Shown piece by piece: positions 1 through 11,350 of a stretch of 64,000 nt of DNA; positions within the stretch are counted from its first letter, which is position 1, and every line of letters begins with the position of its first letter. Source of the DNA: Spinellus fusiger (taxonomy: Eukaryota; Mucoromycota; Mucoromycetes; Mucorales; Phycomycetaceae); NCBI GenBank assembly GCA_025094145.1, contig JALLLS010000048.1:124001-188000 (forward strand), given 5' to 3'. Under the pieces are notes generated by a model. It searched no databases, was not told the origin of the DNA, and was given only the letters and a program-made list of their open reading frames with translations. A program made the translations under genes and the position numbers.

Positions 1-2426
1 TAGTTGATCCAAGATTGAGTTCTACGGTGTTACAGTGTAGCTCTAGCCATGTAAAAAGAGTTGGGTTTTGAGTTCCAAGTTTATTTTAACTCCTTTCTAT
101 AAGAAGTCTTTTATTAAGCTTTCAAAGAAACTATTTGTCTATGGGAGGAAAAGAGTATCAATATAAATCTTCTTGGAGTGTTTTTAACTGTTTCCAGGAG
201 AGATATGTCATTCCAATAGCATAATAAATGATAGATAACATAGGCAATTAGTGTTCGGAGCTCTTGTTTCTATCTATAACTGTGTCTATCTTCACTATAT
301 GCCTGTATTAAGCTACTAATATGTCAATCCATCCAATCTATAGAGTATCTGCTGAACAATATTGCGATGAAATTGAGAACTTTTACACAGCTATCTTATT
401 AGCAGATATAGTGGCAGCAACATATCGGTCGGCTGAAATAAAGTGGTACTGTTAAAAGAACTAGAAAAGGAATATACATTGTTTCTTTTATATCTATTCT
501 ATATCAAATCATCATTTTACTACTCTTGTCAACTCTATCACATTAACTAAATATGTGAACTCTATCAAGTATTAAATAGATATTAATAAATAGATATAAA
601 CTAACAAGAAACTACAATTCCACTAATAAACCTTGTAAAATTCATAATTCGCGTCAGCTATGTCATGGAAGGTCGATGATATAGTTTTCTCTATAAATGG
701 ACACTATGCACATGTAAAGTTGTTTTCTATACCAAGTCTGGTCTATTGAACTCCTCCTTAAAAGGACAAACAAACACTCTTGCAACATTATAGTTGTGCG
801 ATTGTAATACAAATGGGAAACAAAAAAAAATATATTACATAAATTCTGAAGGAATGGGTAGGCAAGCGGGAAAGTAAGATACAGATGAAAAGAAAGAATA
901 TAAAAAAAAGGGTCTTGTTTATTGTTTGAAATAAAAGATCAAATATCAAATATCAACAAGTTTTAAATTCAAAAAAGATCTTTATCTATTTGTCTGTTTG
1001 TCTTTTTATAGATATACACTCAGCATTTATGAAAGCCTTGGATATTCTTTTACTAGTCCGGGATGGTTTTCAGACTATAAAGGCTATTGTCTAAGTGGCA
1101 CAGCGAATATATTCTAACAGAGGTATACTGATGCGGTTACTCTTTTGTGTACTGTTAGTTGAGATAAGAGATGAAAGAGGAATATAATAGCCATTGAACT
1201 CAAAGTCTATTGATTTCATACAGGTGTCTGACTTTATTCATAATTCCATTCATTTAGTCTACTATATTTCTTTTATTATTACCTGAAGAGACAATCATGA
1301 AAATAGAATATTCAGTATAGTATTACTTCAGCAAAGATATATAGTAATAAAACAATAGAAAGATAGCTCAGACTATGGAGACAGTAAGCAACAGTGATAT
1401 TGTCACGACGTATATTCATGCACTATTAATTCGCCGAATTTTAAGTTTTGTGAGTGATTTATGAGCCGACATATGGAACAGCAGCCATTCATTATAAACA
1501 TAATCACTTTGCTTTCAATCTCTAGGTTTGTACTAAACCTTTTTTTTATTTATTTATTTTGAAAAAGTGCATTCTAGAAACCTCCCTATCTAAAATATTT
1601 ATTTATTTATATATTTATTTATAAGGTATTTCTATTGTAATCTTTCAGGAGATTATGTCTTTTCTATGCTTATTCACCAATAAATAATAATCATGGAAAG
1701 GCATGCCTCATATACACTTTTGTAGATTCATAATCAAATCATTTTGTTTAGGCAAAGAAAAACTCGTGCACTTTATGTTTGAATTGACCCATGATGGTAC
1801 TGATAGAAAGTTTTTACAGAACAACAAGACAAAAGATAGAGTCAAGAATATATCGTTTTAACTTGTTACGACTAACTTAATATTACCTTTTAAATAAATC
1901 ATTTGGGCTGAACGACTATTTGAGTTTCTCATGATAAGTTTCACCTGAGATATAGTAAGTCGATCCTTATTGTTATCGTTGGATCATTTATGACATTCAA
2001 TTGTTCAAGAACAGATACTATTATTTTTTCTCTCAGGGTTAGTTACATTTGAGCTTTTAGCATTCATAAGCACAGGGTCAGTGCCTCACAGATGATCCAA
2101 TCGAACAAGACAATCAGTAAATATTATGTAGATCTTTAAACTATTATCACTGTAAACTTATCTGACCAGAGATGGGCTGATGTAATGTTGATCTGAGTGA
2201 TAAGATATCAATTAAATGATTCTGGGCTTAGTTTCATAATCATTGATAAGACAATCAAAGAAAATAGACTTGAGTTGCTATAATATTCACTGTAACAAAC
2301 TAAAAAAAGGTACGCCATTTCAACATATTTTTGCCTTTCTATTAAGCTTTATATGTCTTTATGCCTCTCTATTACTTTTAAAAGAAGTTTTCATTTCTAT
2401 ACCATATATCAATCTTTTTCTCAATC
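1..2426. other. AT-rich intergenic DNA, no gene seen
   Basis: No long open frame, RNA gene or recognisable element on either strand. The stretch is AT-rich, with T/A homopolymers and ATTT-type runs (for example around 1,540-1,625). It may contain very old transposon debris, but I could not align any part of it to the elements further right. Confidence 0.5.
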
Positions 2427-2428
2427 TA

Positions 2429-3790
2429 CAGTGTCCGGCAAAAAAAGAATAATTTATTTCGTTTTCCGACCTCTATTTTGGTCAAATAAATCTTTTTTTT
2501 TTACACATTCCTCATTTCTTCTTTTTCCGCTATATCATCTCATATGTCTAACACCACTGAACAAACCACCAAGCCTTTTGGAAACAGAAAGAAAAATATC
2601 AACAATTTTACTTCTAAACTCATTGTACACGAGGCCACTCAACATGGCACCAGCCAAGTGGAGATTGCAGCCATGTTTGGCATCAGTCATTCCACTGTCA
2701 GCCTTATCGTGAAGAAGTACAGGGAAACTGGCTGTTTCAAGGCCAAGAAGAGCACTGAGCGCAAGCCTATTCTGACGTAGAAGGACGAGAGAGAGTTTGT
2801 ATACGAGATGGAAAGAGATTCATTTCAGACAATAGATCAACTTTGCAAGCAGATGACCACCAAAGTGTGCATGAGCACTTTTAGAGAAATGATAAAGAGG
2901 ATTGGCCTTTCTTCTTTCAGGGTTGTTAAGAAACCTTCTCTCATCATTAAACACAAGAAGTTGAGGCTTACTTGGACTAGGACCTACCTTCATTGGACAG
3001 ATGAAGACTGGATGACAGTCGTCTGGTCCGATGAGTCCAAGTTCCAGCTAATGAGCAACAACCACCGCAACAGGGTGGTACGTAGGAAGAAGGAGGGACT
3101 GCTCCCAAAGAATTTGAAGCCTACCATGAAGTTTGGTGGTGGTGGGGTGATGGTGTGGGGTTCCTTTTCTGGTGAAGGTGTTGGTAGACTTGCTGTGGTG
3201 GAGGGATCCATCAATAGTGCCAGATACACCAGTATTTTAGAAACGGCCTATTATCCTGAGCTGGTTCGTCTTTTGGCACTGAATCCAGTGGTATGCTATG
3301 TTCTTCAAGAAGACAATGTCAGTTGCCATACTAGTAGGGAGACTAGGAAATGGAAGGATGAGAGAGGCATAGTCACGATGGAGGGGTGGCCCTCTCAAAG
3401 CCCTGACCTGAACCCAATTGAGCAACTTTGGGAGAAACTTGACAGAGCAGTTCGGAAGAAGATGACCCCAGCAAGCATCCTCCAGGATCTGAAGGCTCTC
3501 CTGGTCCAGGAATGGGACAAGATTCCCAAAAGATTACCAACAACCTCATTAACAGCATACATCGGAGATGTAGGGCTGTCATTGAGGCCAAGGGTGGAAA
3601 CACCAAATACTAAGGGTTTTCGCCCAATAAACTTGTATATATTATCCTGTTGGCCTTCTTTATACTTCATCCAATTTTCAAGTCTCTACTGTGTATTTAA
3701 TGTGTGTTTTTATTACAAAGAATAAGTATTTCCCTAAACAAGAATCCTATCGGAAAATGAAATAAATTATTATTTTTTTGCCTGATACTG
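2429..3790 (+). mobile_element. Tc1/mariner element, family A copy 1 (A1)
   Basis: A complete Tc1-type element of 1,362 bp. It starts CAGTGTCCGGC at 2,429 and ends with the inverted counterpart at 3,790, flanked on both sides by the TA target duplication (2,427-2,428 and 3,791-3,792). The terminal inverted repeats are about 41 bp and imperfect: both read CAGT followed by ggcaaaaaaa and an A/T stretch ending in TTTTCCG. It carries one transposase reading frame on the plus strand, now broken. At least four further family-A copies or fragments lie in the window. Confidence 0.93.
2544..3613 (+). pseudogene. Tc1/mariner transposase, family A1, broken
   Basis: DDE transposase of about 355 codons. 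The N-terminus carries a helix-turn-helix (GTSQVEIAAMFGIS...STVSLIVKKY). The catalytic triad reads WSDES, QEDN and NPIE; 35 residues separate the second D from the E (DD35E rather than the DD34E of Tc1). Two lesions are visible: an in-frame TAG at 2,778-2,780, and a one-base deletion near 3,529 (cccaaaagatt here, cccaaagagatt in copy A2), which throws the last about 28 codons out of frame. The start ATG at 2,544 is the first after the left inverted repeat. The natural stop is TAA at 3,611-3,613. Protein from this copy should be inactive. Confidence 0.9.
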
Positions 3791-3792
3791 TA

Positions 3793-6700
3793 TTATACTT
3801 TTATATGACAAGCAGGGTCGTCTATAGATGATTTATATCTAAGTCTTATTTGAAAAATACATACATACATACGTAGTATTAAAACATATAATATCTGGGT
3901 AAGCAGAATAATGCACCAAGTCTTAAACTATAATTCATTTGTATTAAAAATATTATCTTTGTTAACATATAACTCGTATTTTATTATTTAAGATAAGAAT
4001 CGTAATTTAGATCTATTGCATGTTCTAAGAATATGTTTATATTTTTCTATTCATAATTGCTTCACTATCTTTAAGCCAATGATTATGTTGTTATTTTTGA
4101 GGTAAAAAGCTTATTTAAATTGATGTAATATACAACAAATATAGACATAGATCGCTATCATTGAGAAATAATGAATACCTAAACAAGTTAGTCCCTATCT
4201 TGAATATAAACCTTTTTGTGTATATCGAAACTTCTTTTATCTTTGAGTATAATATATTCATATTAAGCTCTCTAACAAATCCTTATAGAGCATTTGACGT
4301 TTTTACAAAGCTCTCTTGGTATTTCTTCATAATATTTGTGTAGATATCAAGTTTGAATTTAGTTTTAGTATACTATCTGTATTGAAATGAGATTTTTATT
4401 TACATATATTAACCATATACACTATAAACAATCAAAGTTAAGAAATAGGTATAAAAATAAAATAAAATAAAAACAAGGCTGCCACTTGTTTGTTTTTAGA
4501 ATACATTTATTTAAAAAGTTCATTTTGAAAAATAATATGGTTTCTTTGGCTTTATTACAACTTGAGGATTTCTAAATATCATTCTATTATTTTATTTTTA
4601 TTGTGTGTAAAGCATAGTGATCTTGAGACAAGGCTAGTACTTCTCAGTACTTGTTGACTTACTCACTATTGTACTTGGCTATTTTATTTTATTTTGCTAA
4701 AAGTGTCGCTGTACATTGACATATATCTACGTGAAATATTTGTGCAAGTATAAAATATTCTATTTTCACTAATGTAACAGTCAAGCAAGTGTCACCTTTG
4801 TAGTGAGACACCACAAATGGATATGGAACTTGAAATCGTGAAAATCTTAAAGACAATAATAAGAATATTATTACTGTTACATATTATACTAAACTTTTTT
4901 GCTTAAATTATCATTCCACAGTGCTTAGGCTCGACCATTAAACTAGATTTGTGAATTGAGATAACTTTGACCGATCAAAGTAAGCAATGATACTTTTTTT
5001 TTGGAAGGCTGAGATTAGAATTTATTGAAACACTTGTGAGAAGTAGGCTCAATTAGACTTTGATGAATTTTCTGTTTTTCTGTGGCTTTAGATTGATTTT
5101 GGAGTTTGTGTTTAGAGGATAATAACTTCAAGATAAACTTTTATTAAATAAATATCAAAAGACATTATATATTTAGCGTTATAGGGGCTACTATCACAGT
5201 GATATTCAACAACATATAAAAGATTGAAGAGATGCTAAAAAGTATGAAAAATGAAAAAGGATATACTTTATGAATTTGCATTAGGATATCTATTGAAGTA
5301 TTCAAGTCAACTTTAGAATCAAGCAGATAATTTTTCAGAATAATGAAAGGGAAGTTTGAAAATTTTATGTCATACTGTCACATTGGACAGCTTATAAAGA
5401 AATCAACTGAACAATAATTGAGTAGAGAAAGATGAATCAATTGAGCATTGTGTAAATTAAACAGTATCCTACTATTTTATTATTGTGTTTAATTGTACAA
5501 ATATAAAAAATGTGTGATTTATTCGTGCCAAGAAAGTCAAAGATGTATTATAGGTTTCCAATAAATATTGTGATCAGTAATAAATAGTGGTCAAACCTGT
5601 GAGATTAATATATTTGAAGAACAAGCTATGGGAGAGTAACCTACAGAATATTTTTTATTAGAAGAAAAAAGACAGACCGACAGAAAAACCTTTAATAATT
5701 TCAATTTATCTTAGACATGATGATAACTAGTGTTTATATAGAGAAAACTTAAATCTTTCACTAGTTTTCTTCTAATAAAATATGAACACATATAAGTATA
5801 AAATCACATATTTACTTGCAATAGAACTGAAAATCTAATTGATAAAAAAAAACACCAAGTAATATTTAGTACTCCAAATGATCTTTAAGAGAAAGTATTA
5901 ACAAACTTGTTTTATTTTTTAATGTAATCGGTCATTCACATATATTCTATATCAGTCTATTTGATAATTGTAGTGTACCAATGACACACTCGAGTTATCT
6001 CACCAAATAATAGATTAATAAATAAAAAATTAAAGAAAATTGAAGCACCAAAAATCAGAGGAGCATAAAAATATTCAAAGAAAAATAATAATAAGTACCA
6101 TTGAATGAGTACATTAGATATGCTTTCAAAATTAGTCCTGTGTTTTTTAAAAGATATATATATCTGCTTGTAGTGATTTAAACTCCCAAGAAGGACACTT
6201 TTAGTAAATCTGGTAATTATTAAGACAAAACTTAAGTAAACAAATAAAAATGTAGTGGGTGGTAGTGAAATGGTTAGAGGTGGTTTGAAAGCTTCAGAGA
6301 GCTTTTTGATGAAAAAAGTTATATAGAAAATCGCCGATTATTTTTTCATTCACAATAAAATATAATTTCTATTTAAGCAATACTGTGAAAAAGTCTTATT
6401 TGAAAAAGTTACAAAATGATACTCATGTGAGTTCATGAGTATCACCATTGAACTCGTGAGCAATTTTATTATATTATGTACCCCATCAGTTTAAACTAAA
6501 ACTTATGAGTAGAATTTACCATCAATCGAGATTCAGAGGCTCTATGGTGCTATAGTAGAGTAAGATACCCGAAGCTTTTGCCAGCACCCCTATTGCTAGC
6601 ATAGAGCGGAGATGTTAGACTTTGTTGAATAATAGGAATGACCATACCAAGATTGATTATCTGTAAGTAAACCCCTTTTAGAGTCATATGATATTTTATT

Positions 6701-7261
6701 TATTTGTTAAGAGATCAAATAAAGATTCCAATGGATTGATTATTATATGAATTTGATACAAAATTAGTTCATTTATTAAGAAAACAGAAGTGTAATATTT
6801 TGTTGTTATTTACAGTAATCAGAAAAGCAACTATATATTTTAGACTCCTATTAAAGTGGTAATGCTGAATTCAGAGACCATCGTAGGTGTATGAGGCTCC
6901 TGCTAATGGTGGTCATGGCACATTTGATGAACAGAGTTATAAGAATAGAAAAATATGATGCCTACAGATTTTGAAAAAATGTATTACTAATGGATTAATT
7001 AACTTATGATATCAGTCTTGCTTTATTTGTGACAAAAACACCTTTTTATTTACTGAGAGATTGATTATTTTTTTAGATCACAATAAATCTTCTTTAATCT
7101 ATGTACAGAAAAGATAATAAAATAAACACCAAAAGTTAAATAATGTCTTTATCCACTTTAATATTAATAATTATATATTATTATTCATTATTAATATTTC
7201 TCTAATGATTCAAATGTGATTTATATCTTAAAAATTGTCTAGAAAAAGAAAAAATAAGATG
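3793..7261. other. AT-rich intergenic DNA, possible SINE-like relic
   Basis: About 3.5 kb without a convincing coding region. Open frames here are short and have no recognisable domain. At about 6,255-6,290 a stretch reading tagtgaaatggttagaggtgg resembles an RNA polymerase III A box, as in tRNA-derived SINEs, and resembles a second stretch near 36,640. No clear B box follows. Otherwise I see nothing. Confidence 0.4.
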
Positions 7262-8484
7262 ACCAAAAAAATCTGGATATTCTCTATATGAACATTATCT
7301 TAATAGTGATATAACTTCATTAATTCATTAGCTAATGACATAATACTTTCAATGAATAAAAATAATGGTGTTTATACTATATAACAGTGGTTTCTCTCTC
7401 TAGGTCGCTTTGTAGTCACTGTCACTCTTTGGCATCGATCAGTTACTAGCACCCCCGCCTCATCTTGGCAATGAGGGTGTCTGTCACTTCCTTCGATACC
7501 TTATCCCATTCCAGCATCATGGCAACTCCCAACATTCTCTTGGTGGAATACACCCTTCTGTCCTTCCTAATGATCTTTTTGAGGTGGAATCACAGATGCT
7601 CAGTTGGATTGAGATCGGGACTATGTGAGGGCCAGTAAAGAGCCATCCCTATACCATTAACTACTCTATGATTGAGTTTTATTAATCTTATGGGGTCTAG
7701 CATTGTTCTCCTGTAGGCGGTGACTGACACCAGGGTTTAAGAGAAGGATGTACTTGAGTTCATCTCAGTAGATATCTTCCAATACATTGATGTACTTGTC
7801 AGAGTTTATTATGTACTCCACTACGATCCATCTCCCAACACCATCCCCACTGAGATAGCCCCATACCATCATTCCAATAACTCCAGACTTCTTTGTTTCC
7901 AGGACATTCTTGGGCTCAAATACCGTACCACACTGCCTGATGACTTTGATTACCTGGCATAGCTCATGAGTTCTACTCTAGACTTATATGATCAAATGAC
8001 TTCCTGTCACTGCTCATAGGCCCATTTAACGTGCTTAGAGATCTACTGGAGTCCTGCCTCCATATTCTTCTTTGTCAAAAGAGATTTGATCACTTGAATG
8101 AAAAAATAGAACTCCATCTTATCGAAATACTTTTTCAAAGTCTGATCTGTGGCCTTGATGGCCATGCTTTCCCTAATGGCTTCTTTGGTTTGTCTAGAAT
8201 TGCCTACAGATGTTCTTCTCAACTACTGAAAAGTCCTGTAGTCCAACTTTCTCTTTTTTACCACTCTTGGGTAAAGAAACAACCGAGCCTGTTTTCTTAA
8301 AGTGCTTTATAATGTACATTACAGTCGAAGTAGGTAAGTTGAACATATGACATGCCTCGACTTGAGTAGATCTTAGGCTCAATACCTGATGGATAATAGC
8401 TTAACGAGTCTCGAAGCTAGTATATTTCCTATACATCTCGGAGATTTTGGTGAAGATGTTCATGGTGTTTAAGAAGTCAGACAT
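7262..8484 (-). mobile_element. Tc1/mariner remnant, family C copy 1 (C1)
   Basis: Decayed Tc1-like transposase on the minus strand. It begins with an ATG near 8,484 and an N-terminal helix-turn-helix (the open piece around 8,382-8,194 reads LRSTQVEACHMFNLPTSTV). It continues through GVIGMMVWGYLSGDGVG and RLQENNARPHK to a C-terminus near 7,430. Many stops and frameshifts interrupt it, and the second catalytic Asp reads Asn (QENN). Bases 7,262-7,965 are nearly identical, in inverted orientation, to 20,483-21,185 (copy C2), shared stop codons included. The 3' end is near 7,262, where the sequence ggatattctctatatgaac may be part of the inverted repeat. I could not define the other terminus. Confidence 0.75.
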
Positions 8485-8589
8485 TGAAAAAAAATGAATT
8501 ATTATGAAAAAATGAAAAATAGTGTATATTATTTTACTTTTATCTTTTTTTTTCCGTACTTTTCATCTTTGTATTTGAAGTATTTAAAT

Positions 8590-9460
8590 GTAAAGAATTT
8601 TCTAAAAACTCATAATTTTTTTATATTATTTGATAAAAATAAAATTATCCCATTTTTAATATTTTCTTATTCTATTCCCCCTTTCTCATAATATGTCTAT
8701 TTCATCTGAAACTAGTGAACAAACATTAAAGTCTATTTTTAAAAGAAAGAAAAATATAGATGACTTTACTCATCGTTTCGTGTACTATGAGACAATTGTA
8801 TATTGTACAAGTCAGAAAGAGATTACCAATTGTTTTAATATAAAGTTTACTTCTACATCTCGTATTCTAATATGATATAGATAAATTGATTATTTCAAGG
8901 CTGGAAGTAATGTTGAAAGAAAGTCCATCCTCACTGAGAGAGATAAAATAGAAGCAAATTGAGAGATGGACCTAGATATATCGAGATATTGAAGGAAGAA
9001 TACCATTCTGATCCGTCACACTTTTTTTTAGATGAACCCAGAGATGGGTTATGTTCTTCAAGAGAATAATTTAATAAGCTCCAAACACAAGATGATGAAG
9101 GAATGGAGTGAGAAAGTAGGTGTGATCGTGATGAAGAATTAGCCCTCATAAAGCCCTGACCCAAACCCTATCGAGCACCCTTGAGATATTTTGGACTGTA
9201 AGGTTCGAAAAAAATAAATTTCCAAAATACTCTTCAAGATCTGGAGGCTGTCCCGTTACTTGAATATATATATATAAATACTAATAGAAAAGATCAACGG
9301 TCTGATTATTATCTCTTGAAGATGTAAAACTGTCACCGAAGCAAAAAGTGACAATATCAAGTACTGGAGCCTTTTGTATAATGAACATTTATCTATGATT
9401 CTGTTGACCCAATCCATGTTCTATATAGGTTTGAGGTCTCTATTATACGTTTAATTTTTT
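8590..9460 (+). mobile_element. Decayed Tc1/mariner remnant related to family A (A4)
   Basis: Starts with a 5' region like that of A1 and an ATG at 8,693. The first 60 codons correspond to the A1 N-terminus (MSISSETSEQ... with the RKKNIDDFT block matching RKKNINNFT). The centre of the transposase is deleted. Past about 8,980 only fragments of the catalytic core can be followed: a segment around 9,040-9,180 corresponds to the VLQEDN...SPDLNPIE block, with stops and shifts. The 3' untranslated part near 9,400-9,450 still resembles the A1 3' end. No intact inverted repeats were found. Confidence 0.65.
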
Positions 9461-9485
9461 TTTAAAAAAAAAATAGATTAGTATA

Positions 9486-10786
9486 CAGCCACACAAAATT
9501 ACAAAGTATATGACCCCCTAATTTATACATTTTTAAACATGATTCTTCTTCTTTTTACCACAGAATCACATTCCATTAAACAATTTCAAATGTCAAACGC
9601 AGAATCCTCAACTATAAACTCCAGAGTTTATAATAAGCTTGAAGGAAAAGAATAATGGGGTGTTTACTGGCTTTTTTAAAAAAGAAAATTACTCCATGGG
9701 TAGCATTTAAAAGGTCATTGGCATTAGCAAGACTACTGGTGTACTGAAAAGGAAAGAAAGAAAGGAAACTCAATGAGAGAGACCTCAGATGACTTGAGGC
9801 CATTCTAAGAGGCAACCCATTTGCCTCCTATAACTTCATAAAATTGGAACTTAAGGCACATCAGATAATCATCTGTAGAGCAACATTCATCAAATATATA
9901 CATCAGATTGGGTTTGTTTCCTACTTAGCAGCACACAAACCAAGGTTGTCTGAAGAAAACATGAAAAAAGACTTCGTTGGGCGAAGGAACGGGTCAATTG
10001 GACTCCTGAGGACTGGAGACGCGTCGTATGGTCTGATGAGTCACGGTTTGAAGTAGAGAGTTACCAGGAAGGAGCCAGAGTGATTCGAAAGATCGGAGAG
10101 AGGTATAAGGCTGCTCATATAATAACTAAAACCAAATGGGGGAAAGATAGCATAATAATCTGGAGCTGTTTCTGGGCTGGTGGATTTAGGCCTCTGATAT
10201 TTGTTGATGACACTGTAAATCAGGACGTATGTGACAATATTTTGGCAGGAAAATTTCTACCATGGTTCATTTAATTGAATAAGAAAGAGGACAGGGATAT
10301 TATATTCCAAGAAGATGAGGCTAGCTGCCATACAGGTGGCTATACAACATGGTGGAAAAATACACATGCAATTAGGCGTTTCAATTAATGGCCTGCCCAA
10401 AGTCCTGATCTTAACCCCATTGAATATATCTGGAGATGTCTTGATAAGCTTATCGATAACAAGAGATTCATTATTAATAATATTGGTGAGCTCAAGATAG
10501 CTTTAGAAGAAGCTTGGGGAGATATACACGTCGATCTTGCCGAACGTTTAGTGGGCTCAATGAAGGATCACTGCCAGGCAGTCATTAATGCTAAAAGTGA
10601 CTCAAAAAAGTATTAAATAAAAACTTTTATATATATATTAATATAAAAAAATATGTTAAACTAGCTTTGTGTTGAATTTGAAGTCATTAGTATATGTTTT
10701 GAGGTCGTAACATTTTTATCCGTGAAGCATGTTCTTTTTCAGGATTTCAAAAAATTAAAATAGTATACTTTCTAATTTTGTGACTG
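9486..10786 (+). mobile_element. Tc1/mariner element, family B copy 1 (B1)
   Basis: 1,301-bp element starting CAGCCACACAAAATTAC at 9,486 and ending with the inverted sequence ...TTTTGTGACTG at 10,786, flanked by TA on both sides. Copy B2 (37,934-39,280) has the same ends and the same 5' leader. The right terminus lies inside the 18-bp duplication made by the L1 LINE insertion, so this element was in place before the LINE arrived. Confidence 0.88.
9590..10616 (+). pseudogene. Tc1/mariner transposase, family B1, broken
   Basis: Transposase of about 340 codons beginning at the ATG at 9,590 (MSNAESSTINS) and ending at TAA 10,614-10,616. Several stops and frameshifts interrupt it. Recognisable blocks are KPRLSEENMK (about 9,940), a shifted WSDES equivalent near 10,030, GSIIIWSCFWAGG-like sequence near 10,150, QEDEASCHT near 10,310, and a QSPDLNPIE equivalent near 10,400. 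The intact counterpart in B2 has DD35E spacing. Family B shares less with family A than A copies share with each other, so it is a separate lineage. Confidence 0.85.
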
Positions 10787-10795
10787 TAATACAGT
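10778..10795. repeat. Target-site duplication of LINE L1 (left copy)
   Basis: TTGTGACTGTAATACAGT. It is identical to 16,005-16,022. It spans the end of Tc1 element B1 (…TGACTG), TA-A-TA, and the first four bases of Tc1 element A2 (CAGT). Confidence 0.92.
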
Positions 10796-11350
10796 TCAAA
10801 GTATTTTTTATTTTTGGGCGTGATTTGCTATTCACGCATTGGGCATTTTAGCTACCCTAAGAGAACTTTTGAGAGAGAGAAAAAAAGAGAATAAACATAT
10901 AAACACTTCAAATATAAAAGTGAAAAAAAATGCAAAGAGGGAGGAAACAGAAAGACAGAGAATACAAAACCTCTAATAAAGGAAAAATGATGAGAAATGA
11001 GAAATGACAGTAAATGAGAATTATGAATAGACATCCAAAAGGCCATAAAGTCAGCAAGGAAACCAGGACACCAAAAAGATAACCGTGATCCTGTAGTGAT
11101 TCGAAATCCAACGAGGGATACTTAAAGTAACTCGGATAATCCCAAGGACACAAATACAGCAACTACACTAGCAGCTTCTGGCTTTGATAAACGGGTTAAG
11201 AATGGGTGGTAGAAGAGAGATCAGAGAAAAAGTGAGGATACAGTGTCTGTTGCTGAAGGAGTCCTTTGCACTCTATGGCAGTATTAGTGTTCCCGCCCAA
11301 CACACCCATCAGCAGCCTCAATGAGCAAGCTACCAGCTGATGGCTCTACC

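Noticed and set aside
10852..11162. Frames rich in Phe/Leu/Ser near the LINE 3' end, repeated at 28,765 and 29,372
   Set aside because: They lie in the LINE 3' untranslated region and recur only because the LINE copies do.
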